Source: Nostoc carneum NIES-2107
GTDB lineage: Bacteria > Cyanobacteriota > Cyanobacteriia > Cyanobacteriales > Nostocaceae
Reading direction: 5' to 3'
Assembly: GCA_002368155.1 (NCBI GenBank)
Contig: AP018180.1
Span: 4,135,380 to 4,199,379 of the forward strand
DNA length: 64,000 nucleotides
This document shows, in pieces, positions 1 through 9,095 of the stretch. The notes below the pieces were generated by a model. That model was given only the letters and a program-made list of their open reading frames with translations, ran no database searches and had not been told where the DNA came from. The translations under genes and the position numbers were made by a program. Numbering within the stretch: position 1 is the stretch's first letter; each line of letters starts with the position of its first letter.

Positions 1-144
1 CCTTGTTATCGTCTGTTTCCCCAAGATAGGTTAGGAGCAGGAGCATTTACAGTACTGTTCAAAAATACAGAACTTGGTGATAGCAAGGAGGTAGATGAGG
101 AGATTCTTAATCAGCTTGGTTGTCGAGAAATTTTACCTGAATGA
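1..144 (+). CDS. 3' end of a protein of unknown function (cut by window start)
   Basis: An open frame runs from base 1 to a TGA at 142-144 and gives the last 47 residues of a protein, ending NQLGCREILPE. I do not recognise the family. The frame has no internal stop and a normal-looking composition, so it is probably the end of a real gene whose start lies before the window. No terminator-like hairpin follows directly; the first one downstream is the repeat at 276-302. Confidence 0.5.
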   Translation, partial: PCYRLFPQDRLGAGAFTVLFKNTELGDSKEVDEEILNQLGCREILPE

Positions 145-480
145 ACATTAAGAAGTCAGGAGGTAGGAAGAATAGCCAGAAATTGTAGGATATTGGATTT
201 GACAAGGACACCGTATTTTTTGTGATACGTTTATCAAAATATATTTTTGATTTTGTTAATCAATAAATTTAGTAGGGTGCGTTACGCTGAAGCTAACGCA
301 CCGATGGAAAGGCTTTTCATGCGTTACTTGCAAGTTTGAGAACGAGTCTATGAGTATCACCCTGGGGGTAAGCAAACTTACCATAGAGAAGATTGTAATT
401 TTTTTTGACATTTGGGGTAGTTTCATATTTCAAAAATCAGGCTAGATTAAGACCAAAATCAGCAGATTAAGGTAAATATC
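145..480. other. Intergenic region with one inverted repeat
   Basis: An AT-rich gap between the partial gene and the DUF1648 gene. It holds the GGTGCGTTA inverted repeat at 276-302. I saw no other open frame or RNA gene in it. Confidence 0.5.
276..302. repeat. GGTGCGTTA inverted repeat, copy 1
   Basis: GGTGCGTTA at 276-284 is followed by a 9-nt spacer and TAACGCACC at 294-302, giving a perfect 9-bp stem. The same hairpin recurs at 8888, 9075, 10476, 22098 and 34316, always between genes. It is a dispersed short palindromic repeat of this genome and could act as a bidirectional terminator. Confidence 0.7.
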
Positions 481-981
481 ATGAGTAATCAAAGGCCTGT
501 TCTTGTAATTCCTGAATCGCAGCTATTGCAAATAATAAATTTGGGTGCTTTAGCAGGAATAGTGGCATTATTTGGCATCGCACTTCACGGTTGGTTGACA
601 TTACCCGAAACGATACCAGTCCATTTTGGGATTGATGGACGTGCTAATGGCTGGGGTAGCAAAAAAGTTATCTGGTTGTTACCGATTGTGGGTTTATTTA
701 TGTATGGAATGCTGACATTGATCAACCGCTATCCACATACTTTTAATTATGTGGTGAGAATTACGGAAGAAAATGCATTGAGACAATATCAAATTGCTTG
801 CTCAATGATCATTTGGTTAAAGTTTGAATTAGTTTGGCTCTTTGCTTACATTGAATGGCAAATGTACAATCTCGCCACTACCGAAAATCCTACTTTAGGA
901 ATTTGGTTTGGCCCTGTGTCTGTAATATTGATATTTGCTACTGTTGCATATTGGTTAAGCCAGTCTTTAATGGCTCGTTAA
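481..981 (+). CDS. DUF1648-domain membrane protein
   Basis: A 166-residue integral membrane protein. After a hydrophobic segment at about 20-40 it carries the DUF1648 signature: LPETIPVHFGIDGRANGWGS matches the family consensus of a Pro-Val-His-Phe stretch followed by a Gly-rich turn and a GWGSK motif. Further hydrophobic segments lie at about 60-77, 118-128 and 140-160. DUF1648 is found in SdpI-type immunity/signalling proteins and in stand-alone membrane proteins, but its biochemical role is unknown. The ATG at 481 has a weak AAGG upstream. The gene stands alone and converges on the TPR gene 13 bp downstream. Confidence 0.75.
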   Translation: MSNQRPVLVIPESQLLQIINLGALAGIVALFGIALHGWLTLPETIPVHFGIDGRANGWGSKKVIWLLPIVGLFMYGMLTLINRYPHTFNYVVRITEENALRQYQIACSMIIWLKFELVWLFAYIEWQMYNLATTENPTLGIWFGPVSVILIFATVAYWLSQSLMAR

Positions 982-994
982 TGGCGAGAACTAG

Positions 995-2971
995 CTAGAC
1001 TGGTGCTAAGATTTCTAATTGGCACTCAATATGTGCTTGAGAATAGCGATCGCCATATTCCACAAAAATATCTAAAGCTTTTTGATAATTTTGGCGCGCC
1101 TGTGCTGTATCCTGGATATTTTGGGCAATAATTCCCAGGTTTTGATAAGTACGGGCTTGTTTATAGCGATCGCCATATTCTATATAAATATCCAAAGCTT
1201 GTTGATAATAGCTCTGCGCCCGTGCTAAATTCTGCATTTGTTGAGCAACTAGCCCTAAGTGTTGGTAGATATTGGCTTGCTCATAGCGATCGCTATGTTC
1301 GATGTAGATTTGTAACGCTTGTTGATAATAGCGTTGCGCCTCGACAAATTCTTGTGTTTTTAGGGCTACGCTTGCCAAATCTTGATATATCTTAGCTTGT
1401 TCATCGCGATCGCCTTGGGCAATGTAGACGATCAAAGCTTGTTGATAATGGTGTTGCGCTGCTGCAAATTCCTGTGTTTGTTCGGCTATACTTGCTAAAT
1501 TTTGATATATCAGTGCTTGGTGATGGCGATCGCCATGTTCAATATAAATATCCAAAGCCTGTTGATAGTTACGCTGTGCTTGTGATAGCTCTTGTAATGC
1601 TTCGGCAACTACACCCAAATTGTAATAAGTACTGGCGCAAGAATAGCGATCGCTATGTTCGATGTAGATTTGTAACGCTTGTTGATAATTGCGTTGAGCT
1701 TCGGCAAATTCCCGCAATTCTTGGGCAATTACACCTAAATTATAATAGGTGCGAGCACAAGAATAGCGATCGCCATGTTCAACATAGATTTTTAACGCTT
1801 GTTGATAATAATCTTGCGCCTGTGACAATTCCCATATTTGTTGAGCAATATTGCCTAATTGGTAATAGGTACGGGCTTGATGATAGCGATCGCTATTTTT
1901 GATGTAGATATGCAAAGCCTGTTGATAATTACTCTCTGCCTGTGCAAATTCTTGCATTTGCTGGGCGATTATCCCTAAATTATAGTAAGTGTTAGCTTGC
2001 CAAATTTGTTTCTGTATTGGCTTTTGGCTGTCTAAAGCACTGTATATTTGTAATGCTTTTGTGTAAGATTGTCTGGCTTGTGAATATTGTTTTTTTAACA
2101 GTTGCCAGCGACCTAGTTTTTGAATCGCTAAGGGTATTTGATAGCCTAATTCACTTTTAATAAATGCAGGTGGGTATTTCTCTAGGTGTTGACAGACTAT
2201 TTCTGCTAACTTCTGGTTTGTTTGATTATCGTCAATCAAATCCAAGTATCTATCTAAACAAAAATAAATACTAATACTTTCTTGATTTTCCAAACATAAT
2301 TGCAACGCTTTGTAAAGGTTATCATATTGCCATTGGCAAAATAATCTGCCCTTTTCCCGCTCTTGGTAATCATGGGAATTTAGCAACTGGTAATATTTTT
2401 CTGCATACTTTAAATAGTGGTTTTTAAATGCCTCATCTAACGCTTTATGCATTTCCTCGTTGAGGCTTTCTAACTTATGCTGCAAAAAGTAAGGAAATAC
2501 TGGTTGGATAATCAGCAAATTGGCGAAAATATTATGAGATTTTAACAATCCCCAGTCAATAGCTTCTTGAATAGCGGCATCAATTTTTTTTAGGGAATAT
2601 TTCTTAAGGAATTCTAAATTTTGTAATTCTCTAATGTAATTTACCAGTTCATTCCGGTCAATCAAACCCTTCAAGGGTGCTAAGCACAATAGTAAGCTCT
2701 GTGTATCAGCAGATAAATCCTTGAGAGGATATTCTACACATTTAAAGATTGTTTTATTTTTATAATCACTAAATTTATTTAAATTTATATTAACATCCTG
2801 CCAATCTAGCCAAATCTGCTGTGGCGATTGCTTGTGCAAATTCGCTAGCACTATTTGTTTTGCCAAAGGATACGCCGCCAACAAATTCATCAACCGCTGG
2901 ACATCTGCATCTTTGCGAATCGAATCAAATCTGTTAATAGCTTGGTTTTGACGAATCCTACTGACTGACAC
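995..2971 (-). CDS. TPR-repeat protein, probably the C-terminal half of an NB-ARC/TPR protein
   Basis: A 658-residue protein with a GTG start at 2971. Residues about 285-650 form nine tetratricopeptide units of 40 residues with a consensus like AQxYYQQALxIYIEHGDRY; eight linkers read GDR or SDR. The TPR fold usually serves protein-protein contact. The N-terminal part contains RKDADVQRLMNLLAAYPLAK, which resembles the segment that follows the nucleotide-binding domain in cyanobacterial NB-ARC/TPR proteins, but there is no P-loop. The frame stays open for only six codons upstream of the GTG (FWESLA) before a TAA. I infer a 5'-truncated descendant of a larger STAND-type protein; whether it is expressed is unknown. 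Confidence 0.75.
   Translation of the reverse strand: MSVSRIRQNQAINRFDSIRKDADVQRLMNLLAAYPLAKQIVLANLHKQSPQQIWLDWQDVNINLNKFSDYKNKTIFKCVEYPLKDLSADTQSLLLCLAPLKGLIDRNELVNYIRELQNLEFLKKYSLKKIDAAIQEAIDWGLLKSHNIFANLLIIQPVFPYFLQHKLESLNEEMHKALDEAFKNHYLKYAEKYYQLLNSHDYQEREKGRLFCQWQYDNLYKALQLCLENQESISIYFCLDRYLDLIDDNQTNQKLAEIVCQHLEKYPPAFIKSELGYQIPLAIQKLGRWQLLKKQYSQARQSYTKALQIYSALDSQKPIQKQIWQANTYYNLGIIAQQMQEFAQAESNYQQALHIYIKNSDRYHQARTYYQLGNIAQQIWELSQAQDYYQQALKIYVEHGDRYSCARTYYNLGVIAQELREFAEAQRNYQQALQIYIEHSDRYSCASTYYNLGVVAEALQELSQAQRNYQQALDIYIEHGDRHHQALIYQNLASIAEQTQEFAAAQHHYQQALIVYIAQGDRDEQAKIYQDLASVALKTQEFVEAQRYYQQALQIYIEHSDRYEQANIYQHLGLVAQQMQNLARAQSYYQQALDIYIEYGDRYKQARTYQNLGIIAQNIQDTAQARQNYQKALDIFVEYGDRYSQAHIECQLEILAPV
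1046..1893. repeat. Tandem 120-bp TPR coding repeats, each with a HIP1 octamer
   Basis: Inside the TPR gene the octamer GCGATCGC occurs at 1046, 1166, 1286, 1406, 1526, 1646, 1766 and 1886, an exact 120-bp period. Read on the minus strand it encodes the (G/S)-D-R linker of each TPR unit. The DNA repeats are diverged copies of one unit. Confidence 0.85.
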
Positions 2972-3436
2972 GGCTAGAGACTCCCAAAATTTATAATTAC
3001 ATTCTGCAATTACTGTTTAATATATTCTCTATTGAATCGCTGATAATTTAAAAATATTTTCATATATTTTTGGCTATTAGTATACGATTTTTCTGCAATT
3101 TCCGTAGGCTAGTTGTTATACAAACTACAAATTTATAATTTTAATCCAAGATTAAGAAAACCTGAACTGTATAATTTTAATTGAGCGTTATATTATTTAA
3201 ATTAATATTAACTACAGCAATCTCTAGAAATTATGTGATATGTGGGAAGTCTGCTGACTATAACTGAGGATGATGTGGTTAGAGAAAGCAGACTCAAATA
3301 TTTACTTAATTTTTTCACATTTAACTTACATAACTCAGGTGTTCTTTCAGGCAAAAGACACAAATATTTAATTAAACTGAGATATGCAAATTAGCAGATG
3401 CTGGCTGCAAAAATTGCAGAAAAGAAAGCGCTACTT
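2972..3436. other. Intergenic region, no recognised feature
   Basis: AT-rich sequence between the TPR gene and the pyruvate-kinase-like gene. A loose inverted pair AGTCTGCT/AGCAGACT (about 3248-3295) has a large loop. I see no gene or strong terminator. Confidence 0.4.
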
Positions 3437-4960
3437 TTACCAGGAACGTAAAGCGCGCAATTGGTGTGTTTTCTTCATTTGATGTGCCTGCATTCTGGTG
3501 AGAACATCATCTAAAATTGTTACAGCCTGGACAATATAGGCCCCTTTGTTCAACATGACACACTCAGCCCTTTCTGCCATTGCTGCATCAGTCATTTCTG
3601 CGCGTGAAGGCATTCCGTGTTTCACGAGATTTTCTAAAACTTGAGTAGCCCAAATTACAGGCACATGGGCAGCTTCACATAACCAGAGAATTTCTTCTTG
3701 AATTTCTGCTAAACGCTGGTAACCAATTTCTACAGCTAAATCGCCTCTAGCAATCATAATGCCAAAGGGTTGTTTACCTGCTGCTTGCACGATTAATTCT
3801 GGGAGGTTGGTAACAGCCAATGGGGTTTCAATTTTAGCGACGATCGCGGGGATGGGAGAACCTTCTGGTAACCTAGCTTGTAATTCCTGTTGTAAAAGTG
3901 CGATATCCTCAGCCTTCTGCACAAAAGAGTAGCCAATGATATCAATCAGTTCGGCGTGACTAGCGATAAAGTCGAGATCTTGTTTGTCTTGATTTGTGAG
4001 TGGACTTAAGTGCAAATCTGAATCGGGAAAGTTTAAACCCTTATCTAGCTGGAGTTTATTACCTTTGAGGCGGGTTTGAGTAATCCTTATCCAGATACCT
4101 TCTTCTGTGATGGCTTCCACAAGTCCACCTATATGACCATCATCAATCCAAACTCGCGCGCCTAGTTGTATCTGATCTAGAACTTCCGGTAAAGTACAAC
4201 TTGCTTGGAAACAACTAGATCCAAAAGTGGTGGATAAGTCACGAGTCAGCAGTAGCAAATCTCCACGACAGATGTGACGTTTACCATTAGGTGCGAGAGT
4301 AAATTCAATTCGCGGTTTCGGCCCGCCTAAATCCATTAAAATTTTGCAGGGATGTTTCATCTCTGCTTCTGCCAACCGCACATTCGCAATCATGGCAGAC
4401 CATTCAGTCGGAGTATCATGAGAGCAGTTAATCCGCACACAATCAGTTCCCTGGTGAATGAGATTCCGGACTAACTCATAATTGCTAGCTGCTTCTGTAG
4501 GCAATGTCACCATAATTCTGACTCGACGGTGACGAAGGGTCTTACCAAACAGCGCCTCAGTTTGTTCTTGCAGCAAGCGATCGCCTTCAAAAAATTCCTC
4601 TAATGGTGGGTGACTAATGGGAGAATTTAACTTAACATCACAAGCAGCTGCTAAAGTGGCAATTACTGCATCTAAATGAGCTAAAACCTTAGTTTCAATA
4701 TGTCCTAATGAACATAAACCCCAAGGTAACAAAGCCATTTGCAATTCCCGCAAGTCATAACGCCGCAGTGCCAAATAATAAGCTAAGTTGAGACTACTAT
4801 TAATAAAAGCTGGTCTATGAATGCGCGATCGCCATTCGTGAAAAATCTCCTGTCCTTCTTGATAAACACATTTGCGAAGCTGTTGTAAGGCGGTGAGTAA
4901 GGCTTGGGGATTGGATAGATCCACACCAAAATCGGGAGTTTTTAAGCTTGAAGACAGCAT
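3437..4960 (-). CDS. Pyruvate-kinase-family protein
   Basis: A 507-residue protein containing the pyruvate kinase TIM barrel from about residue 145. Visible signatures are RINCSHD (substrate/K+ region), ILMDLGGPKPRI, the active-site stretch PAIVAKIETPLAV with the catalytic Lys and Glu, MIARGDLAVEIG and WATQVLENLV. About 140 N-terminal residues precede the barrel and lack clear similarity to classical enzymes. The protein ends shortly after the barrel, so the C-terminal allosteric domain of ordinary pyruvate kinase is missing. It may convert PEP and ADP to pyruvate and ATP, but substrate or regulation may differ. Its neighbours, a universal stress protein and PEP synthase, lie upstream on the same strand and share the PEP/pyruvate theme. 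Confidence 0.8.
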   Translation of the reverse strand: MLSSSLKTPDFGVDLSNPQALLTALQQLRKCVYQEGQEIFHEWRSRIHRPAFINSSLNLAYYLALRRYDLRELQMALLPWGLCSLGHIETKVLAHLDAVIATLAAACDVKLNSPISHPPLEEFFEGDRLLQEQTEALFGKTLRHRRVRIMVTLPTEAASNYELVRNLIHQGTDCVRINCSHDTPTEWSAMIANVRLAEAEMKHPCKILMDLGGPKPRIEFTLAPNGKRHICRGDLLLLTRDLSTTFGSSCFQASCTLPEVLDQIQLGARVWIDDGHIGGLVEAITEEGIWIRITQTRLKGNKLQLDKGLNFPDSDLHLSPLTNQDKQDLDFIASHAELIDIIGYSFVQKAEDIALLQQELQARLPEGSPIPAIVAKIETPLAVTNLPELIVQAAGKQPFGIMIARGDLAVEIGYQRLAEIQEEILWLCEAAHVPVIWATQVLENLVKHGMPSRAEMTDAAMAERAECVMLNKGAYIVQAVTILDDVLTRMQAHQMKKTHQLRALRSW

Positions 4961-5029
4961 ATAAGTTAAGGGTTGGAAGTCCGATTGTTAGGGAATAAAG
5001 ATGATAGTCATGGAAACTGCTTGTAAGAA

Positions 5030-5557
5030 TCAAGCTGAACTTGCTACCGTGGCTGGGGAATTTTCTTTAACAGCATCAACTACCCCTTGTACTGCTAAAA
5101 CTGAACAGGGAGCATGATGCAGCACGTAATTACTAACGCTACCTAAGAAAAACTCGCTAATTCCCGTCAGTCCACGCCGACCGAGAATAATTAAATCAGC
5201 TTGCCAACTACGGGCTAAATCGCAAATAATCCGACTTGGATCGCCAAATTCCTGAGTGTATTCTGCATTGACACCTTGAGCGATCGCTTTATTGTTTAAC
5301 AACGTCAAAAATTCTACGCCCTCACGCTTGAGAGATTCCCACTGTCCCAGATAATAGTTGACATCATCAGGAGTGAAAGGAGCGTAAATTCCATCTGTAG
5401 CTATACCTGGAGGATTGGGATACCGCTCATCAAAAGGTGAAAGCACATAGAGCAACATTAATTCCGCATTAGTTGCTTTCGCTAAAGCTAAAGCCTGATC
5501 AAAAACTTGTTGACCAATTTCTGAATTATTAACCGCAACCAAGAGTTTATTAAACAT
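5030..5557 (-). CDS. Universal stress protein (UspA family)
   Basis: A 175-residue cytoplasmic protein with the complete Usp fold: MFNKLLVAVNNSE at the first strand, AELMLLYVLSPF at the second, and the ATP-binding motif G-x2-G-x9-G-S seen in GRRGLTGISEFFLGSVS. The motif suggests an ATP-binding subtype. It lies between ppsA and the pyruvate-kinase-like gene on the same strand, 69 bp upstream of the latter, so the two may be co-transcribed. Proteins of this family are usually induced under nutrient or energy stress; the specific role here cannot be read from sequence. Confidence 0.9.
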   Translation of the reverse strand: MFNKLLVAVNNSEIGQQVFDQALALAKATNAELMLLYVLSPFDERYPNPPGIATDGIYAPFTPDDVNYYLGQWESLKREGVEFLTLLNNKAIAQGVNAEYTQEFGDPSRIICDLARSWQADLIILGRRGLTGISEFFLGSVSNYVLHHAPCSVLAVQGVVDAVKENSPATVASSA

Positions 5558-5585
5558 AATGATTACTCCTTAGTTATTGTATTTG

Positions 5586-5650
5586 GGCATTGGGCATTGG
5601 GCATGGGTAATGAGTAATGAGTAATGAGTAATGGGTAATGGGTAATAGTT
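5586..5650. repeat. Short tandem repeats (GGGCATT / GAGTAAT / GGGTAAT)
   Basis: Intergenic heptamer repeats: GGGCATT units, then AATGAGT units, then GGTAATG units. This is the STRR-type repeated DNA typical of filamentous cyanobacteria; related arrays occur at 7046, 14214, 14391 and 31240. Confidence 0.8.
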
Positions 5651-5704
5651 ATTTCTCTTCACCCCCCTCATCCCCCTTATCTCCCTGCCCCCTGCCCCCT
5701 TGCC

Positions 5705-8191
5705 TCATCCTCTAGCTTCTGCATTAGCAATTTCTAGGAGTGTTTTCAGTACTGAATCCGGATTGAGGCTGATGGAATCAATTCCTTGTTCGACAAGGAA
5801 GCGGGCGAATTCTGGGTAATCACTCGGTGCTTGGCCGCAAATACCAATTTTGCGTCCGTGTTGTTTAACTGTTTGGATAGCTTTGGCGATTGTTCGCTTC
5901 ACAGCTTGATTGCGTTCATCAAATAGATGGGCGACTAATTCTGAATCTCGATCCAATCCCAGGGTTAATTGCGTCAAGTCATTGGAACCGATGGAGAAGC
6001 CATCAAATACTTGAGCAAACTCGTCAGCGAGAATCACGTTACTGGGCAATTCGCACATTACGTAAACTTGTAAGCCGTTTTCGCCTCTGACTAAACCATT
6101 GTTTGCCATCTCAGCTAATACTCGCCGCCCTTCTTCAGGTGTCCGGCAGAACGGTATCATTAAAATAATGTTGGTTAAGCCCATGCGATCGCGCACTTGC
6201 TTCATTGCCTGACATTCCAAAGCAAAGCCTTCACGATAGCGTTGATCGTAATAGCGCGAAGCACCACGCCAGCCAATCATCGGGTTTTCTTCTTTAGGTT
6301 CAAATTGCTTACCACCTAAGAGATTGGCGTATTCGTTACTCTTAAAGTCAGACAGACGCACAATTACAGGTTTGGGATAAAAAGCAGCTGCGATCGTGCC
6401 AATACCTTCAGCTATTTTATCTACAAAGAATTGCGCTTTATTTTCATATTGAGTAGTTAACTCCGCAATTTTGTATTTAGCTAATTCGTCTTCTAATTCA
6501 TCAAAATGAATCAAGGCTAAAGGATGGGCTTTGATGTGGTTAGCAATAATAAATTCCATTCGCGCTAGTCCTACACCATCATTAGGAATAGCTGCAAAAC
6601 CAAATGCTTCTTCTGGATTACCCACATTCATCATAATTTGAGTGTGGGTGTGTGGTAGTTTTTCTAGTGGTAATTCTTGGATTTCAAAAGGTAGTAAACC
6701 TGGGTAAACTTTTCCGGTTTCACCTTCTGCACAACTAACAGTAATTTCTTGCCCAGTTTTCAAGATAGTAGTCGCATTACCACAACCAACAATCGCTGGA
6801 ATTCCTAACTCTCTAGCAATAATTGCTGCATGACAAGTACGTCCGCCAGCATTAGTTACAATCGCACTAGCCCGTTTCATAATCGGTTCCCAGTCTGGAT
6901 CGGTGCGGTTTGTTACGAGTATTTCTCCAGCTTGGAACTGATTAATTTGATGTACATCTAAAATGACTCTGGCTTTACCTTGCCCAATCATCTCACCCAC
7001 GCTACGACCTGTAACCAAAGGGATTAGGGATTGTGTATCGTCTTTCCCAGTCCCCAGTCCCCTATCCCCAGTCCCCAATCTATAAGTCCGCAGTATATTT
7101 CCTATCTTTTGGGACTGCACTGTTTCTGGACGCGCTTGGACAATAAACAGTTCATTGCTAATCCCATCTTTTGCCCACTCAATATCCATTGGCGTATATG
7201 TACCACGGACTTGGGAGTAATGTTCTTCAATGATGCAAGCCCAATTAGCAAGTTGCAAAATCTCCTCATCATTAAGCGCAAATACACTCCGTTCTGATGC
7301 GGCGACGGAGATATTTTTGGTTAATTTTGAGCCGCCCAGGTCATAAACCATCTTAATTTCTTTACTGCCAAGGCTTTTCCTGATAATTGGGCGGTATCCT
7401 TGTTTTAATGTGGGCTTAAATACTAAATATTCGTCGGGGTTAACTGCGCCTTGAACAACGTTTTCGCCTAAACCGTAAGCAGCAGTAATTAAGGCCGCGT
7501 CTTTAAAGCCGGTTTCTGTATCAATAGAGAACATGACACCAGAACTAGCCAAGTCAGAACGTACCATTTTTTGCACGCCTACCGACAGGGCAATATTGAA
7601 GTGGTCAAAACCCTTAATTTGGCGATAGGAAATGGCGCGATCGGTAAAAATAGAAGCAAAGCATTTGTGACAAGCTTCTAATACAGCTTCTAAACCATGA
7701 ACATTTAAATAAGTTTCTTGCTGTCCAGCAAAGCTAGCATCGGGTAAATCTTCTGCAGTCGCACTAGAACGAACAGCTACATCAGTATCCATTTCAGCAT
7801 CATATTGCTGACAAAGACTGCGATAAGCTTGGGCGATCGCTTCCTGCAATTCTACAGGAAACGGAGTTTGCAGCATTAATAACCTTGCTTTCTTTCCACA
7901 TTGCCGTAGATTTGGCACATCTTCTACATCTAAATCAGCAAAAATTTCTCTGAGTTTTGTTTCCAAACCTGCGGCAGAAATAAAGTATTTATATGCGTAA
8001 GCAGTAGTAGCAAACCCTGTAGGAACTTTTACACCTTTGCGCCGGAGTTGCTGAATCATTTCCCCTAAAGAAGCATTTTTACCTCCTACCAAAGGAATGT
8101 CTGCAATCCCTACTTCACTCAAAGGCAATACAAATGCTTGTTCTTTGGAAACTGAGCGAGATATTTCTTGATTATCCAAGATTTCTAGCAT
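5705..8191 (-). CDS. ppsA: Phosphoenolpyruvate synthase
   Basis: An 828-residue enzyme that makes PEP from pyruvate and ATP (with AMP and phosphate), feeding gluconeogenesis. The ATP-grasp domain fills residues about 20-360 (VGGKNASLGEM, AVRSSATAEDLPDASFAGQQ, GLGENVVQGAVNPDEY). The swivelling phosphohistidine domain follows, with GGRTCHAAIIARELGIPA and catalytic His454. The C-terminal PEP-binding barrel includes DGFSIGSNDLTQLTLGLDRD and the Cys of KIGICGQAPS. Between the ATP-grasp and His domains, residues about 369-386 (YRLGTGDRGLGTGKDD) are encoded by heptamer repeat DNA that is normally intergenic, yet the frame is kept. The ATG at 8191 begins the recognisable N-terminus. Confidence 0.95.
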   Translation of the reverse strand: MLEILDNQEISRSVSKEQAFVLPLSEVGIADIPLVGGKNASLGEMIQQLRRKGVKVPTGFATTAYAYKYFISAAGLETKLREIFADLDVEDVPNLRQCGKKARLLMLQTPFPVELQEAIAQAYRSLCQQYDAEMDTDVAVRSSATAEDLPDASFAGQQETYLNVHGLEAVLEACHKCFASIFTDRAISYRQIKGFDHFNIALSVGVQKMVRSDLASSGVMFSIDTETGFKDAALITAAYGLGENVVQGAVNPDEYLVFKPTLKQGYRPIIRKSLGSKEIKMVYDLGGSKLTKNISVAASERSVFALNDEEILQLANWACIIEEHYSQVRGTYTPMDIEWAKDGISNELFIVQARPETVQSQKIGNILRTYRLGTGDRGLGTGKDDTQSLIPLVTGRSVGEMIGQGKARVILDVHQINQFQAGEILVTNRTDPDWEPIMKRASAIVTNAGGRTCHAAIIARELGIPAIVGCGNATTILKTGQEITVSCAEGETGKVYPGLLPFEIQELPLEKLPHTHTQIMMNVGNPEEAFGFAAIPNDGVGLARMEFIIANHIKAHPLALIHFDELEDELAKYKIAELTTQYENKAQFFVDKIAEGIGTIAAAFYPKPVIVRLSDFKSNEYANLLGGKQFEPKEENPMIGWRGASRYYDQRYREGFALECQAMKQVRDRMGLTNIILMIPFCRTPEEGRRVLAEMANNGLVRGENGLQVYVMCELPSNVILADEFAQVFDGFSIGSNDLTQLTLGLDRDSELVAHLFDERNQAVKRTIAKAIQTVKQHGRKIGICGQAPSDYPEFARFLVEQGIDSISLNPDSVLKTLLEIANAEARG
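7046..7079. repeat. Heptanucleotide (CCCCAGT-type) repeat inside ppsA
   Basis: About five tandem CCCC(A/T)(G/A)T-type units lie within the ppsA coding sequence. The same units form arrays between genes at 14214-14340 and 14391-14436. Here they encode an LGTGDRGLGTG linker between two domains. Confidence 0.8.
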
Positions 8192-8542
8192 AATTTTAAG
8201 TTCCTTAAAGAAATAGAGATATTGAAGAGCGATGTATTATTTGTTTTGATCCCAAGCCCTACACTTAATTTATATACGAGGATAATTTGAGGATCTTGTG
8301 AAGATCATTTATTAGTAATTTGTTTTTACATAAGCCTAAAAACTGCAATTCAAAAGTGTGTTTTAATTTTTTATTTAGAGAAGCAATTATTAACAATCCA
8401 ACTCATATATTGCGAAATGTGTACAAAAATTACAAAAACAAGAATAACTTAACTTTCTTCACAAGTTCCTCACATTTCACAATTATCTTAAAAGTGTTGA
8501 TAGTGAATTTTTCTAGTTCAGCTGATTGCAGAACTTGTAAAT
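8192..8542. other. Intergenic region between divergent ppsA and zinc-ribbon gene
   Basis: AT-rich sequence that must hold the ppsA promoter (minus strand) and the promoter of the small zinc-ribbon gene (plus strand). A possible short plus-strand frame at 8320-8568 is Asn/Lys/Phe-rich and looks like chance. Confidence 0.4.
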
Positions 8543-8794
8543 ATGAATTACTGTCCTTGCTGCTCTAACTTGCTGCTGCTACATATCAATGGTTCTGATC
8601 TATACTGGTTCTGCCGACATTGTTGGCAAAAAATGCCAGTATTTCTAGGACATCAATCCTGCTTATTATCAGAACATTTTGTAGAAGAGCTACCGACCCT
8701 TGGGGATCGTCATCAAGAATCTGAGGGCCTTGTTTGCACAAACAAACGTGAAACCATCAACGGATGGATAGGCTTAGACAGAATATCGATTTGA
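8543..8794 (+). CDS. Small cyanobacterial zinc-ribbon protein
   Basis: An 83-residue protein beginning MNYCPCCSNLLLLHINGSDL and continuing with WFCRHCWQKMP. The paired CPCC and CRHC motifs are a zinc-ribbon. I recognise this N-terminal half as a conserved family of short proteins in filamentous cyanobacteria with no assigned function. The C-terminal half is less conserved. It could bind nucleic acid or protein; that is inference. The ATG at 8543 begins the conserved part, and the gene is divergent from ppsA. Confidence 0.7.
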   Translation: MNYCPCCSNLLLLHINGSDLYWFCRHCWQKMPVFLGHQSCLLSEHFVEELPTLGDRHQESEGLVCTNKRETINGWIGLDRISI

Positions 8795-8887
8795 AAGATA
8801 GATATTACTGATTAATAATTGGGTTTAGGAATTGCTGACTGATAAATAGGAAATAAAAATGTCTGAATTCAGCATTTGTATTAGTAA

Positions 8888-8916
8888 GGTGCGTTAGGCA
8901 CATTACCTAATGCACC
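8888..8916. repeat. GGTGCGTTA inverted repeat, copy 2
   Basis: GGTGCGTTAGG at 8888-8898 pairs with CCTAATGCACC at 8906-8916 with one mismatch and a 7-nt loop. Same family as 276-302. Confidence 0.7.
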
Positions 8917-9074
8917 ATCAAAAAATTAATTAATACAAAGTTAAATATTGTTTGCAGAAAAATAAATTATTCAGAAGGGTACATTTAATCTTGTTCCCTT
9001 CTTCGTTTATTGCATTCTTTTTTTATTTAGACTGCTTTGCCAAATATATGTTCTTGATAAAGTTATATGTGTAG

Positions 9075-9095
9075 GGTGCGTTAGCGTAACACACC
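9075..9095. repeat. GGTGCGTTA inverted repeat, copy 3
   Basis: GGTGCGTTA (9075-9083), a 3-nt loop, then TAACACACC (9087-9095) with one mismatch. It lies 20 bp beyond the PPK2 stop codon on the minus strand, where it could act as terminator. Confidence 0.65.

Noticed and set aside
1046..1893. A CRISPR array, because of the 120-bp periodic repeats
   Set aside because: The repeats are in frame, diverged along the whole unit and encode TPR units. Unit length and lack of unique spacers do not fit CRISPR.
1474..1902. Plus-strand frame of 142 codons opposite the TPR gene
   Set aside because: It repeats NSDRYVRCRF-like units that are the complement of the TPR repeats; it is a shadow.
8320..8568. 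An 82-codon frame before the zinc-ribbon gene
   Set aside because: Low-complexity AT-rich composition, no recognised family and overlap with the better-supported gene at 8543.
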